In this document: piece after piece, positions 45,216-57,128 of the stretch
How the letters are laid out: each line of letters begins with the position of its first letter
Position numbering within the stretch: the stretch's first letter is position 1
Origin: Nectonema munidae
Taxonomy: Eukaryota > Nematomorpha > Nectonematoida > Nectonematidae
DNA length: 64,000 bases
Direction: 5' to 3'
Assembly (NCBI GenBank): GCA_030549495.1
Contig: JAUIRK010000921.1
Coordinates: forward strand, 1-64,000
Made by a program: the position numbers and the translations under genes
Notes under the pieces: model-generated
Database searches by the model: none
The model's input: the letters and a program-made list of their open reading frames with translations, nothing else
Told to the model about the DNA's origin: nothing

Positions 45216-45559
45216 TAATCAGGTGTTTTACACATATGTACCCATTTTCAAGTAGGCTGAATCCAACAGTGATGTTTATTTTTTATAAAAATTAATCATA
45301 CCTGCCAAAAAATGATTGAAATATGACACTTCAACTGAAATAAAGGACTTCATGATTAAATAGTTATACGTAGCTATATATGTAATTTATTTTGTCACAG
45401 AACAAATATAATTATAAGTAGGCAAAACAAAATTGCAAAAAAATAAAATATAACTGAAACTGATATAGAACTAAAAACGGGATTTTATACCGAATTCAAT
45501 GAGGTGATTTTTTTAATGAAATTAATTAAATACAAAGCAAGGACTCTGTAGAGGCATAT

Positions 45560-47050
45560 TTTGATTCGCATCATTTTATCTGAAGGAGAAAGACAGTTCG
45601 TTTATACCATTGACTCTACATCATCATACATTTTGCCTTCGAGGCCTGGTTATTGTTCCCAAAGAGTCGGTCAACCAGTTTCCTGCAAAAACTACGCCAT
45701 TTTACTCTTTCTTTATCATCACTTCGAACAAGCTTTCTTTTTTCCATATTGTGGTGAATCACTTCATTCCATGCTTTCTTTGGTCTTCCTGTCTTCATCT
45801 TTCCATCAATTAATTCATCTTTTATCTTCTTTACAACGTTCCCTTCAGACATCCTTTCGACATGACCAAACCAACGTAATATATTCTCTTCTAAATGAAT
45901 GCACTTCTATATCCTCAATTCCAATTTTCTTTCTCAACACATCGTTGGCAATCCTATCTTTCAGCGTTTTTCCGCACATCATCCTAATCATTCTCATCTC
46001 AGTTGTTTGTAGCCTTCTCGTGTCAGCCTTCTTCATCACCCAACATTCAGAACCGTAACAAATCGTACTTCTAACGCAAACTTTATACAGTCTGCTTTTA
46101 GTTCGTCAGATAAAAAATTTCCACACAGTAAACCAGATAATTCCTTGAACTTTTTCCAACCTAGGCGTATTCGCGCTCTTACGCTACTAGAAAAATCACT
46201 GTTGCAATTGATCATATCGCCCAAATAACATAAATCATCAACAACATCGAACGTATCATCTCCTAATTTGACTTTTTCAACAAGAGTACTTACGCTGTCT
46301 CCATTGTTGCACTTTCTACAAACAAAGCCACTCACTGCAGAAAGAGAGCTCTTTATAGAGGAACATCTTTTGTGAACTCACTTATTACAAGTCGGCAAAT
46401 AAAATGGCTTTTCTCATTACCCTCAGTCCACATAATGAACAGGGGTCGACAGTACTCACTTCCCTGACACCATTAGTTTTATTACTCACGATCATCACTT
46501 TGGTCTTTGCTATATTTATTTTTAATCCTTTGCTTTCAAGTGCTCTTTTCCATTCGGTATACTTAACATTCAACTCGTCCAATCTATCACCTACAACTAC
46601 CAAATCATCAGCATACAAAAATTCACCGTTATTTTTCGGGATTTCCGAGCTCAGAGCGTCTATCACTATGATAAACAACAAAGGACTTATTCAGACCCTT
46701 GATGAACACCAACATTTATTTTAAACCACTCTGAAAGCTCACCTTCGATACGCACTGCTGTTCTTGAATCTCGATACATTTCCATTACTGCATTCACTTC
46801 AAACTCAGGTATACCCTTCTTTCTTAATGCACAACGTATAACACTCCTAGGAACTGAATCAAAAGCCTTCTCAAGATCGACAAACGCTATATACAATTCT
46901 TTTCCAACTCTCAAATACTTCTCAATCAGTTGCCTCATTATGAAAATTGCGTTTATAGTGCCTTTTCCTGGTATAAACCCCATTTGCAACTTTCGCTCTG
47001 ATACTACCTTCAAACACTCTTTCTAAAAACCATTCACTCTACAATATCTC
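45560..47050 (-). pseudogene. RTE-like LINE reverse transcriptase, 5'-truncated and frameshifted
   Basis: Minus-strand frames in order: KLQMGFIPGKGTINAIFIMRQ, FVDLEKAFDSVPR with the catalytic Asp (47013-46690), then GVHQGS followed after a shift by SPLLFIIVIDAL and FLYADDLVVVGDRLDEL (46681-46560), then LESKGLKINIAKTKVM. A Cys pair follows (PCSLCG, then CRKC), as in one widespread invertebrate LINE group, then the thumb and tail (LCYLGDMINCNSDFSSSV, RRLQTTEMRMIRMMCGKTL, TGRPKKAWNEV, RVKWRSF) down to about 45616. The endonuclease and the start of the reverse transcriptase are missing. The wording differs clearly from LINE A, so this is another clade; I call it RTE-like from memory. Confidence 0.8.
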
Positions 47051-48200
47051 GAAACAAGCTAAATCGGTCAATTTAAATAAGTTTAGTTTTTGACCATTTT
47101 GAGAAAGTTTTATACGTATAATCAAACAATATACAAATGAACGAAGATGATAAAGTTGAAACATAATTTATTTATAATAAAAATTTTATCGTTTTTTATA
47201 TCTAATCATTTGGTTGTCATATCGTTTCTCTAAAATGAAAAATATTTTCACCTCAACATGAGTTTTCTGCATAAAATTTGCTATTTTATTTAATAATTGC
47301 TGGCAGTATTTAAAAAAAGTGAATGATCTCCTTTATTAAAAACTGTTAAGGATAATAAAAATAGTTTAAAAAAAAGAGAAAAACTTTATTCGAACATTTG
47401 TCTTTATGATAATCAAGATTCAAAAAAAACAAAAATTATCTTTTTAGAACTTTCTCTGTGCATAAAAGATTTGACTGCAAAATTATTTCTGCGGCAGGAA
47501 TAATCAAACTTTATCCAACTGGAAATGGTTTTTTAGATCTAGCTATCAAATGCGAAATCATATATGAAGCAAAGAGGAAGTTATTTTTCGGTTTGATAAA
47601 AATGTTGAGCTTTTTTTTTTGCTTTCCCAATACTCCAAGCGCTTATTCTTCGTTCCAGATAACATTTATTGCGATGATTTTCCATCTTACTTGCCCTCAT
47701 GGATTCGTTTGATTGTGTTTTACAACACTTTAAGCAAAGTGGTATTGGATGTTCAGTAGTCCCAGCTTCTATGAAATTATATTTCAAATTGATTGAAGGA
47801 AAATTTGTTTTATTATAGATTCCAAATAAAATCTAAAGTTCAAATACAAATAAATTCATTTGTGAAATGACTAAAAATATCGTAGTATACAGGTTGGAGA
47901 TGAATCATCGTAGTATACAGGTTGGTGATAAAACTTCATACAGAAATAATATTTCTTCAATGTGTGTGTGTGCGCACGTTTGTTAGATTCGAAAATTATA
48001 ATTATTTTATAAAAATATAGAAATAAATTTAGGGATTGTAAGGGAGAAGTTTATAATGAAAAAAAATCAATATAAATTCATGAGGTTACTTATTGAAAAA
48101 AAATGATTAAAACACATATTTTGATATATTTATATTCTCTTTAAAAATTTATATGCAGTGAACTATAATAAAAATAATATTTATCCAAAACATATTTTTT
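47051..48200. other. No gene recognised; two copies of a 28-bp unit
   Basis: AT-rich. A tandem pair of atcgtagtatacaggttgg-type units lies at 47879-47930. Short frames near 47458-47787 on both strands are not recognised. Confidence 0.4.
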
Positions 48201-48219
48201 TTTCGAGAAATCAAAGTGT

Positions 48220-49900
48220 AAATCAAACCCCCACTTAAATTATGGAAAACTAATTCAAAAGTTATAAGTAAAAAACGAAGGTTAATTTATAAAAATTTTG
48301 AAAGGTAAAATAATTTTCTAAAAATCTAAAAATAAGTTTTGTTCTGATTGTAGAGTGATTTTATAATTGTGTTGGAAATTGTTACAGATTAGAGATGAAC
48401 ATTTCTCAAAATGTAACAACCGTTAAAGTTCAAAATTAGCAAATATAAAAAATATGCACCTTTCATCTGCTAATTATGAAGAAAACTAGAAAATACAAAA
48501 TTATAAAAAAAAAAGAATTCTATTATTATTACAATGGTAATGAAGCCTATGGAATATGCAGTAATTTGTTAGGATGCATGATCGAATAATTCAAAAGTTA
48601 TAAGAAATATAAAAAACTCATTTGCTATGGTGTGGTTTTTTATCGCACATTGTGGGTATAAATATAATAAATATATACTCTTCGCAGTAAAATGCTAATT
48701 CGCAATAACTTATAATATAAGCAATGTATTCTGAAAGCCAATTAAAAAAGCTTAACTTTCGTATATCGCATAATAACAATAATAAAAATAATATTTATCT
48801 TTAAAAATAAAAAAGCAAATAAAATTTGCGCAACTATTTTTAATCGTAAACATTATGAACTAACTTAAAATTTTGGTGAATAATCCAAAAGTCATAAGCA
48901 ATATAAAAGAGAAGGTTAACTTATAAAAAACTGAAAACAAAAACAATTTTGTAAAAATCTACAAATAAATTTAGATTCTGATAGTAGAGTGGTTTTATAA
49001 TTGTGCTGGAAATTGTTACAAATTAAAGGTGAAAATTTGTCAAAATTTAACAATATAAAAATTAGATAAATGAGGTGTGGCTGTCTTACCAATGAAATTG
49101 TATACATTATGAACTAACTTAAAATTTTGGCGAATAATCCAAAAGTTATAAGCAATATAAAAGAGGTTAATTTATAAAAAAACGGAAAACTAAAACTATT
49201 TTATAAAAATCTACAAATAAATTTAGGTTGATAGTAGAGTGGTTTTATAATTGTCTCGGAAATTGTTACAAATTAAAGGTGAAAATTAGTCAAAATGTTA
49301 CAAGCTTTAGTTTAAAATTGCCAAAGAAGTGGAATGATATTATTTTTCGCACACTGTCGGTATAAATATAACGAATGCTCTTCGTTAAAAATCAGAAAAG
49401 TGGTATCTAAACTAAATAAAAATTGTTTCGAAATAAAAGTTGACTACGATATCCAATAAAACTTGTACATTCGATCGACATTTTTCACTTCAAAAATAAT
49501 TTTAAATTTATTAGAAAAACATTATACTGACCTATACTACTGATCCATAAAAAAAAACGAAAGTTAATTTATAAAAAATGGAAAAACTAAAACTATTTTA
49601 TAAAAATCTACAAATAAATTTAGATTCTGATAGTGGAGTCGCTTTATAATTGTGCTGGAAATTGTTACAGAATATAGGTGAAAATTTGTCCAAATGAACG
49701 AGCTTTAGTTTAAAATGCAACCCTCATCTGCTAATTAATGGTATGAAGCACATGGAATATAAAAACGGTGTTTTTCAAGTACTTATGATATAAGTAATGA
49801 ATTTCGATCAACATTTTTCACTTCAAAAATAATTTAAAATTTATTAGAAAAACATTATACTGACCGATAATACTGACCCATTAAAAGTAAAAAATATATA
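48220..49900. repeat. Satellite-like region with repeated 0.2-0.3 kb blocks
   Basis: At least four blocks share the order: ttcaaaagttataagyaaya, aggttaatttataaaaaa, aaaatctacaaataaattta, tagagtggttttataattgt, gctggaaattgttacaa. They lie at about 48.25-48.45, 48.85-49.06, 49.11-49.32 and 49.54-49.72 kb. A second motif, acatttttcacttcaaaaat plus aaaaacattatactgacc, recurs at 49.48 and 49.81 kb. The arrangement is a higher-order, diverged array without coding frames. Confidence 0.75.
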
Positions 49901-50340
49901 TTAATTTTCAACAGTTTTCTTTAACTATGACATCTTAAAATGTAAAAAACCATATTCTACCTTTGTGAATATAAAATATTGAAAAAATAATATATAAACT
50001 CATCACGTTAATTATTGGTATTTTTTGAAACTCAATAAAAGTTGACTGACCTTACATAAAAGCAGATTTTGGAAAAATAAAAATATATTTATTTGTATAA
50101 CCTAGCCTATGTTAACAAAAAGAGTATACCTTTCCAATGGTACCATTTTCATTAAATATTATTCTTTAAATCAAAATTTCAATTTTCAATGTTTCTTCAT
50201 TGAAAAGGTGATCCGTTTTTTTCTTCAAATATTTAGATCAAATTTTTCGAAGTAAAGTCCATTTATTAAAATTTTTTAAAACTTTTGCAAAAATAAATTA
50301 TTCCAGAGTATGTAGTAAACGATGAGCTTTCTAATGATAA
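49901..50340. other. No gene recognised
   Basis: AT-rich spacer without recognisable features. Confidence 0.4.
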
Positions 50341-50342
50341 AA

Positions 50343-50382
50343 AGGTCTGGCAAGTTGTCTCCCCGGAGGTCTTGCCAGACCT
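50343..50382. repeat. Hairpin with a 12-bp perfect GC-rich stem
   Basis: aggtctggcaag at 50343-50354 pairs with cttgccagacct at 50371-50382, with a 16-nt loop (ttgtctccccggaggt). The GC content is far above that of its surroundings. The phrase ggtctggcaag also occurs at about 1421. It may be a terminator-like or small-RNA structure, or the remains of a palindromic element. Confidence 0.65.
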
Positions 50383-50739
50383 CTGATATATAGTAACCAT
50401 AAATAAAATGTCTATAAACGTTTAATATATTTATATATGATTGAAGAGTTGTTAAAAACATAAGTAAAATCGAATATATTTAGATGGATATGCATGTAAT
50501 ACAAGAATAAAATCATCACAATAAAATGCAAGTGAAAAGAAAGTGTTTCAAAAGGTTAAAAAGCTAACCCGCTTCTAGAAACACTATACACATCAACAAA
50601 CTTCAAAATCAAAAGAAGTAAATTTTATCAAACAAATAAAATATCTAAATGAATTGTGAACAGTGAGAAAAAGTGATAATATATACATATATACAAAAAA
50701 ACTAGTACAACTCTAAACTAAATGATTAACTTTAATCAC

Positions 50740-51595
50740 TTTAAAATATTAAATTAGAATTCAGTGCGAAAAATAATAAAAGCAGAGAATATAACTTTCT
50801 AAAGCGTCATTCTTTAATTTTTTTTTTAATTTTGAAAAAGTATTATAAGTTTGGAAAGTATCAATATTATGGTTCCAACAGTGTGTTAATTTCCAAACTA
50901 TAGACTGTTTGGTGTTTTTTAATCCATAGGAAGGTAAACTCATATTCAAAGATTTCCTTTTTCTAGTTCAAAATTAAAAGTAATTAACTGCATAAAGTTA
51001 AAGGGAACATACCCAGTCATCATTTTAAAACAAAAAAGCGATAGTTTTAACTCATATATGTCTTCAACTTTAAGTAAATGAAAATTTGAAAAGACACTGT
51101 CAGTATTAGATATATTTTGCTTATTAAATATCAGTCTGATCACTTTCTTTTGAAGAACAAAAGCATTGTATAGATTAGAGTGTCCCTAATTTAAAAGATT
51201 GTAAAAAATATGAGGAAGAAAATATGATTTATAAAGATGTATTAAAGTATTTCTATTTAATTTGTTCTTTAATAATGGGAAAATACCTACTAGTGAAGCT
51301 AACTTTGAACAAACGAAATTTTTGTGCTCTTTCCATCTTAAATTACTATAATCCAAGCAATTTAAAAGATAATAATTTATTCCTACAAACAAATTTATTA
51401 GAGAAAATCATTCCTTTAGATTTGGATTTGTTGACCGACAATGCGTTCATAGAAAACCACATATTTACCTTATTTAGGTTATCTATAACGGCAGAATAAT
51501 TAGCATCAAATGAAATGTTGTTGGACGAAATTAATAAAGTCACGTCATCAGCATATAAATAAAAACCTATATTACTATTGGAAGTATAAACATTA
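50740..51595 (-). pseudogene. LINE C reverse transcriptase, C-terminal part (3' of the pogo insertion)
   Basis: Minus-strand frames read NVYTSNSNIGFYLYADDVTLLIS (51595-51346), then DYSNLRWKEHKNFVCSKL and LIHLYKSYFLPHIFYNLLN (51392-51186), then LIFNKQNISNTDSVFSNF and LKVEDIYELKLSLF (51143-50946), then SQ-like C-terminal basic residues ending at 50761. These are the YADD motif, thumb and tail of a CR1/Jockey-group LINE. It is the downstream half of a gene whose upstream half lies at 53.33-53.69 kb. Several frameshifts. Confidence 0.8.
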
Positions 51596-53326
51596 CCGTA
51601 TTTCATCGTCTATAAGCCGCACCCCCAAACATCCAACAGCACCCCCAAACATCCAACAACTCAAGTCGATTAGATTTAGAATACAATATAAAATATTCAA
51701 TATGAGTACCATTTGGTGTGAATTAATCAAGTGGTGTCAATTTGGTGTGAAGTAATTAAAGTGGTACCTAGTGTAAAATAATTAAGTGGTATCAATTTGG
51801 TGTGAAGTAATCAAGTGAAATCCTGTTAATTTTCTTTCTTTTAATCTATGAAAAATTTAACCAATATCATAATTTATAGCTCTCTACTGCTCTACCAACA
51901 ACATGCCTCCTACAAGAAGAATCCAGTACACTGTCAAGGGGAAAATTGCCATGGCTGAGTATGTTGACCTTCATGGTAACAATGGTGCAGCCAGACATTT
52001 TGGTATCGATGAATCCAACATCCGAAGATGGAAAAGAAACAGACCCACCCTTGAAGAGATGACCAACCGTGGTAGCTCAGCCAAATACCCAGAGTTGGAA
52101 TCTAAGCTTTTAGAAGAGATTCTACGGCGTCGACAAGCAGGCATCCCAGTATACACCACAGAACTGCGAGTCCGTGCCCTCCAAGTCGTTCCTCAGTTTG
52201 GTGCAACAGAATTCAAATCAAGTTATGGTTGGGTTGCCAGGTTCCTAGAAAGGCACACCCTAACGGTTCGAAGGAGGACAACCATAGCCCAACGATTTTC
52301 CGACCAGTATGAGGACAAGATAAGCTTCCAGAAGTTTATCATTGATGAACGCAAGAGTACTCCCTCAGCCAGATCGGCAACGCAGACCAGACTCCCCTCA
52401 CTTTCGATCTGCCATCCAACACCACCATCGCCTTTAAGGGGAGCAAGACTGTGTCCATACGCACCACCGGCCATGAGAAGAGCCACTTCACCGTGATGCT
52501 GGCCTGCACTACTGATGGTGGCAAGCTAACCCCTTTGTGGTCTTCAAACGAAAGAAATTGCCGAAGGAAAATTTCCCCTCTTTAAAAAGACTGGGTCAAT
52601 CAAGTATGGGATTCCAGACCTGGCAGCTTGCTGAAGAAATCGTCCATCTTAATCCTGGACAGTTTCAGGTGCCACAAGACAGCAGAAGTTCTGCAACAGC
52701 TTAAAAACCATAAGACCACACCAGCTATTATCCCAGGAGGTCATACCTCTGTCCTGCAGCCACTCGATTAACTGTCCTTTCAAGGAAAGGATGAGGAGGA
52801 AATGGACTGAGTGAATGGCTACTGTAAACCAAGCAAGGATCCCCACTGGATGGCTGAAAAGGTTTGATCTACCAACCATCTGTACTTGAATTGTAGAGTT
52901 CTGGAAGGAGATCCCTACATCTTGTATCACAAATGGGTTTTTGAAGTGTGCGATTTCAAACAAACTTGATGGGACACAGGATGAGTTTTTCTGGGAGAAC
53001 AGGGATGATGTGAGTTTTGAAGAGGGGATGAGGAAGTTGAACTTTATTATGACTCTACTGATGCAGTTACCCTATCCCAGAAGGAGTATGACAACATGTT
53101 TGGTTCTAGTTCAGATGAAGAAGACTTTGATCAATTTTAAATTTAATAAACTGTATTGACATTTCTTTGTATATGATTATGAGAAGTATGATTGTGGATT
53201 GAATATATTGAACATTTACAATGCGGTAAAAAAACTTTATTTCTTATATTTGTCTATAGGCCTCACCCGTAAATTGATCGAAAATTCACAGTAAAAAAAG
53301 TGCGGCTTATAGACGATGAAATACGG
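51596..53326 (+). mobile_element. pogo-type element inserted in LINE C
   Basis: Perfect inverted ends of about 27 bp start ccgtatttcatcgtctataa. TA precedes the left end (51594-51595). The right flank reads TG (53327-53328), a probable decay of the duplicated TA, because the interrupted LINE frame is restored if TA is assumed. The 5' region has two copies of cacccccaaacatccaac (51618-51654) and a set of about 40-bp repeats with caatttggtgtgaagtaat (51705-51815). The transposase lies on the plus strand. Total length is 1731 bp. Confidence 0.85.
51903..53140 (+). pseudogene. pogo-type transposase, frameshifted
   Basis: The first frame (51903-52360) reads MPPTRRIQYTVKGKIAMAEY and RHFGIDESNIRRWKRN (helix-turn-helix 1), then ELRVRALQVVPQFGATEFKSS and GWVARFLERH (CENP-B type helix-turn-helix 2). 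After a shift near 52360 another frame gives QIGNADQTPLTFDLPSN (first Asp of the DDE core), then KGSKTVSIRTTGHEKSHFTV. Further on, near 52650-52770, I read LILDSFRCHKTAEVLQQL (second Asp) and TSVLQPLD (third Asp) before a TAA. The C-terminal acidic tail (SDEEDFDQF) ends at about 53140. All three catalytic aspartates survive in broken frames. Richer in G+C than the neighbouring DNA. Confidence 0.85.
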
Positions 53327-53690
53327 TGTTAATGAATATTTTGAAAAGAAGTGGGCCCATCACAGACCCTTGTGGAACTTCACAATTCAAAGCTACAAAA
53401 TTGGACGAGCATTTCTTGACTGATACAAACTGTTTTGGGTTTATCAGATATTCTTTCACAAGCTTCAATGACAAGCTATCAAACCCATATGATTTCAATT
53501 TTGATAATAATAATAAGTTATGCCTTATAGAATCAAACGCTTTAGTAAGATCCAAATATATGGCAATTGTATCCGACTTATTTTCCAAATTTTATTAATT
53601 AACAATGAATGTAGATTTTCAGTTGAGCAACTTTTTAAAAATAGATGTAAAATTCACAAATACACAGACGGAAAAAAACAATTCGCTTAT
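53327..53690 (-). pseudogene. LINE C reverse transcriptase, central part (5' of the pogo insertion)
   Basis: The frame 53588-53329 reads NKSDTIAIYLDLTKAFDSIRHN (first catalytic Asp), then SVKKCSSNFVALNCEVPQGSVMGPLLFKIFIN. In the usual GVPQGS motif the first residue is changed to Glu. A shifted frame just upstream (53650-53590) reads LKSCSTENLHSLLINKI. The 5' end is truncated near 53690. With the pogo element removed and one TA restored, the frame would pass from FKIFIN into NVYTSNS and on to YADD. Confidence 0.8.
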
Positions 53691-53699
53691 TCAGAATCA

Positions 53700-54072
53700 T
53701 AAAAAGCAATCACGTGTAAATTACTATGAAAATTCAACAACGTTTTTAAAACTTATTAAAATTAATTAGTCAAGTTTGAGATATTTCAAAATGGGTCTAA
53801 AAATTAATCTTAAGCACGTCTTAATTCTATTTTTTGGTGACGAAGCTATTTTTAGCGACGAAACCACGTGTTATCCTTCTGATAAGATTAATGTAAAAAA
53901 AGATTCCCCAAAACTTTAAATAAAATAAAATTAGCCTGTAATTATATTATAATATAGAAAATAGGTAGCGTATACATTTGAAAATATTTATAGGAAACTT
54001 ATATTTCAAAATTCTAGCAAATACTCCTCTTCTAATTATGGCAGTTTTTACCAAATAAAAAAAATACTTAAA
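53700..54072. other. No gene recognised; 3' flank of the mL54 gene
   Basis: AT-rich. I see nothing specific before the polyadenylation signal of the mL54 gene. Confidence 0.4.
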
Positions 54073-54078
54073 TTTATT
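54073..54078 (-). promoter_or_regulatory. Polyadenylation signal of the mL54 gene
   Basis: On the minus strand the sequence is AATAAA, beginning about 17 nt after the stop codon at 54095. The position suits a short 3' UTR. Confidence 0.55.
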
Positions 54079-54094
54079 AAATAAGCTTGTATGA

Positions 54095-54478
54095 TCAATT
54101 ATACATTTTAGATTTTTTAAATCTTCTAGCGAGAAGCATACTTTTTCTTCTATTACATAACTTTAGATATCGATACCAGTATTCATCTGTTTCTGGATCT
54201 AACTTTGAAAGGGGTTTTGGAGGTCCGGTATACATTTTCCATAGCCAAGCAGGATATTCTTTATCTTGTTTAATAGGAATTGGTTCTGATTCTTTTAAAT
54301 AATTCAAACCGCAGCAATAATTTACCAACTTTTCAGGATCTTTCTCAACATATAACTGTTTTCTTTGATTTCTTAGACTAATGACCTTAGAAAAATTTGA
54401 AGAAACTTTACCAATTGTTTTATCAGCAAGGAATCGGTTTATAATGTAAAATAAATTTATTTTTCGAATTAACACCAT
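54095..54478 (-). CDS. mrpl54: Mitochondrial ribosomal protein mL54
   Basis: 127 residues from the ATG at 54478. I chose this start, the 26th codon of a longer frame, because it is preceded by an A-rich context (AAAATGG) and gives a basic, hydrophobic mitochondrial targeting start (MVLIRKINLFYIINRFL). The mature part has KDPEKLVNYCCGLNYLKE, then DKEYPAWLWKMYTGPPKPL, then LDPETDEYWYRYLK and a basic end RRKSMLLARRFKKSK. This matches the mL54 family, whose hallmark is D-x-EYP-WL-x...GPPK-L-x-x-LDPE-x-x-YW. The protein belongs to the large subunit of the mitochondrial ribosome. The length agrees with family members (about 130 residues). The gene is one exon here. It is the only clearly intact housekeeping gene in the window. 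Confidence 0.9.
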   Translation of the reverse strand: MVLIRKINLFYIINRFLADKTIGKVSSNFSKVISLRNQRKQLYVEKDPEKLVNYCCGLNYLKESEPIPIKQDKEYPAWLWKMYTGPPKPLSKLDPETDEYWYRYLKLCNRRKSMLLARRFKKSKMYN

Positions 54479-54652
54479 TTTAAAAGTTAGAGAATGAAGG
54501 CAAAAAATATAATATTCTAAAAAGTTTAAATACAGTCTTTTAATTTTGTACATGTTAAAATTATAGCAGGGTGATGTACAGTTGCCTGTAAACCACCATA
54601 GGGGGCTAATTTATGAATCGCGCATTAAACAACCTACAAACTATAAACCCAC

Positions 54653-54995
54653 GAACATGTTAAAATTAAAAATAGTATCACTAGTTTAATCTCCTCTATT
54701 ACTTTTTCGTCTAGTGTTATCAATATTATTGTGTTTTAAGAGACTTAGTAATTGCTTCAAGTCAGCTTTCTATAAGCTGCATCATCACAAATCAGATCAA
54801 ATACGGTTTCCTTCTTTTTTTACATGTTAAAATTAAAAATGTTGTTACTAGTTTAATCTCCTCTGTTTCTCCTCTACTTAGATTTGTCTAGTGATACCAA
54901 TATTATTTAGTATATTTAAGCTTCAAGCCAGCTTTCGGATTTTCTATAATATATAAACTGCGTCATCACAAATCAAAACAAATACGGTTTTTATA
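54653..54995. repeat. Tandem duplication of about 165-170 bp
   Basis: Two copies (about 54653-54817 and 54823-54995) share catgttaaaattaaaaatg, ctagtttaatctcctct, gcttcaagtcagctttc and catcacaaatcagatcaaat. They end with atacggttt. They are moderately diverged and lie directly upstream of the mL54 gene on its strand, so they might overlap its promoter side. Confidence 0.75.
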
Positions 54996-55400
54996 AAGAA
55001 GAAAAGAAGAAGAAATTTATTAAGAAACAAATCAATGATTATTATGATAAACAAAATTAAAAAAAAAAAACATGAACATTGTAGTATAAATAAATCGATA
55101 TATTTCGAGTACACCGAAGGTCATAGACGCTTAAAAGGTGTAACTTAAGATATAAAATGAGATTAGAAAACAAAGGAGTATTTAGAATTTTGAAACAAAA
55201 TTAAAAGAAAGAAGGTAAAAAATATACACTAAAAATTGGTATTCACATTATGAAGAACATATATATATATATATAAAATAAATGATACAATTTACAAACA
55301 TTAATCGCACAAATAAATTAATAGTTAGAAATAAATAATAAAAAAAAAATATGTATTTTATAAAAAAAAAAAAAAAAGTATGCTAGCCAATCGCAATTTA
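54996..55400. other. 3' side of LINE B; AT microsatellite
   Basis: Includes an AT-repeat run at 55259-55275 and long A runs near 55341 and 55363. It may be the 3' untranslated end of LINE B, but no clear tail was found. Confidence 0.4.
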
Positions 55401-57128
55401 TCAATTCAAACTTTTAGGTAAGCAGGAAAAACAATTAGTCTTAGTGCAAATATAAAAATATTTGTCAATAAACATTCTAGTCATTGCACTCTTTATTTTG
55501 TAGGTGTTATCAAACTCATTGAAGTATAATGATAAGGTTTTATTCCAGAGCATACATACTCTGTACTTCAATGACTTTTGTTTATATTTAGAAAGATTAT
55601 ATCTTGGTACAGCTAAATGATTAAGATTACGTAAGAAAAAATTTTTAAGTTCATAGTTATAAATAAACCAAGAAGAAAAGATTTCAGGTAGTTCTGAACA
55701 ATTGAACTTAATAAAGAAAATGGAAAGATAAAGTTGATATATGTCATCAAACTTCAAAATTTTATTTTCATAAAAAAGATTCGATGTATGTGCAAAGTAG
55801 GAAGTGTTGAATATAATTCAAATTGCTTTTTTTTGGGAGACACTTATTTCATTAGTTGCAGCATAACCCCAATTAATGATGCTATACAAAAAATGGGGCA
55901 CAATTAAGGATTTATAAATGAGAAGTTTGACATTAATGGGTAAGAAATTACGAAAATGCTTAAGTATGCCTATAATACTGTTTACTTTCTTTAGGACTAA
56001 TAAACAGTGTGGTTTCCAACTTAGTTTATTGTCAATAGTTAAGCCTAAAAAGTTGAATTGATTGACATAATCGAAAGGCAAAATAGGAGCACTTATTTTT
56101 GGAATACTAGGAAAACATAAAGCTTTGCATTTACTCAGGTTCAAATTCAAAGAATTAGATAGAAACCAATCTCTTAGCTTGTTAAATTTATCCATTAAAA
56201 ATGGGTCATCTTTAGAGGCTAGAATTGCAATATCATCAGCATAAAGGTAAAGTTTATCAAATATTCCTGTTGTTGAAACATCATTAATGTATATTGAAAA
56301 CAAGAGTGGACCTAATACCGAGCCTTGTGGTACTCCACATTTTATTGTTTGAGTCTCCGAATAGATTCCATTTAAAAAAACACATTGCTGTCTATTGGAT
56401 AAGTAGGAAGAAAAGAAAGATAAAGAATTTTGAGAAAAGCCATATCTATGTAATTTATCAATAAGAACATTGTGGGAAATACTGTCAAAAGCCTTTGACA
56501 AATCAATAAATATAGCCATCAGATCAATACCAGCATCTAGGTTATCCAAAATATCATCTAAAAATATTGAATGGAGGAGTTGAGCAGAGTGTTTGGCTCG
56601 AAAACCAAATTGTTTCTCATACAATAGTGAGTTACCAATAAAATATTGATAAACTTGCTTGTAAATAAGTTTTTCAAGAATTTTAGATATTGATGGCACT
56701 AAAGATATAGCTCGATAATTCTCTATGCAATCTTTGGATCCTTTTTTATGAATCGGCAAAACTTTTGAAAGTTTGAAAACATCAGGATAAACAGAGAATT
56801 CAATACATGAATTAAAACCAATTGCCAAAATTCTTGAAATAAAAGGACAAATTAACTTCAAAATATAGAGTGAAACTTTGTAGATATCTTCAGTATAATT
56901 ATTTTTTATTTTGCTTACCACATCTAGAATATCAGAATCGGTGAATTTTTTGAGATAAAACTTGTCTCTAAGGCAGCGTTTCTCAACCTTTGACAGCCCA
57001 TGGCTCCCTTCACCGAGTGGTTAACACTCTTGGCCCCCTGCCCTTCAAAAAAATAAATTTTGTTTTATGTTGTTTATCCAGTCACTAAAATTATAAACTT
57101 AAATAAAAATTTTTATTGAACAGTATAA

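Noticed and set aside
45561-46724. Plus-strand frames of 165, 106 and 67 residues
   Set aside because: Antisense to the RTE-like reverse transcriptase, whose motifs are clear on the minus strand.
52223-52963. Minus-strand frames of 87 and 104 residues
   Set aside because: Antisense to the pogo-type transposase.
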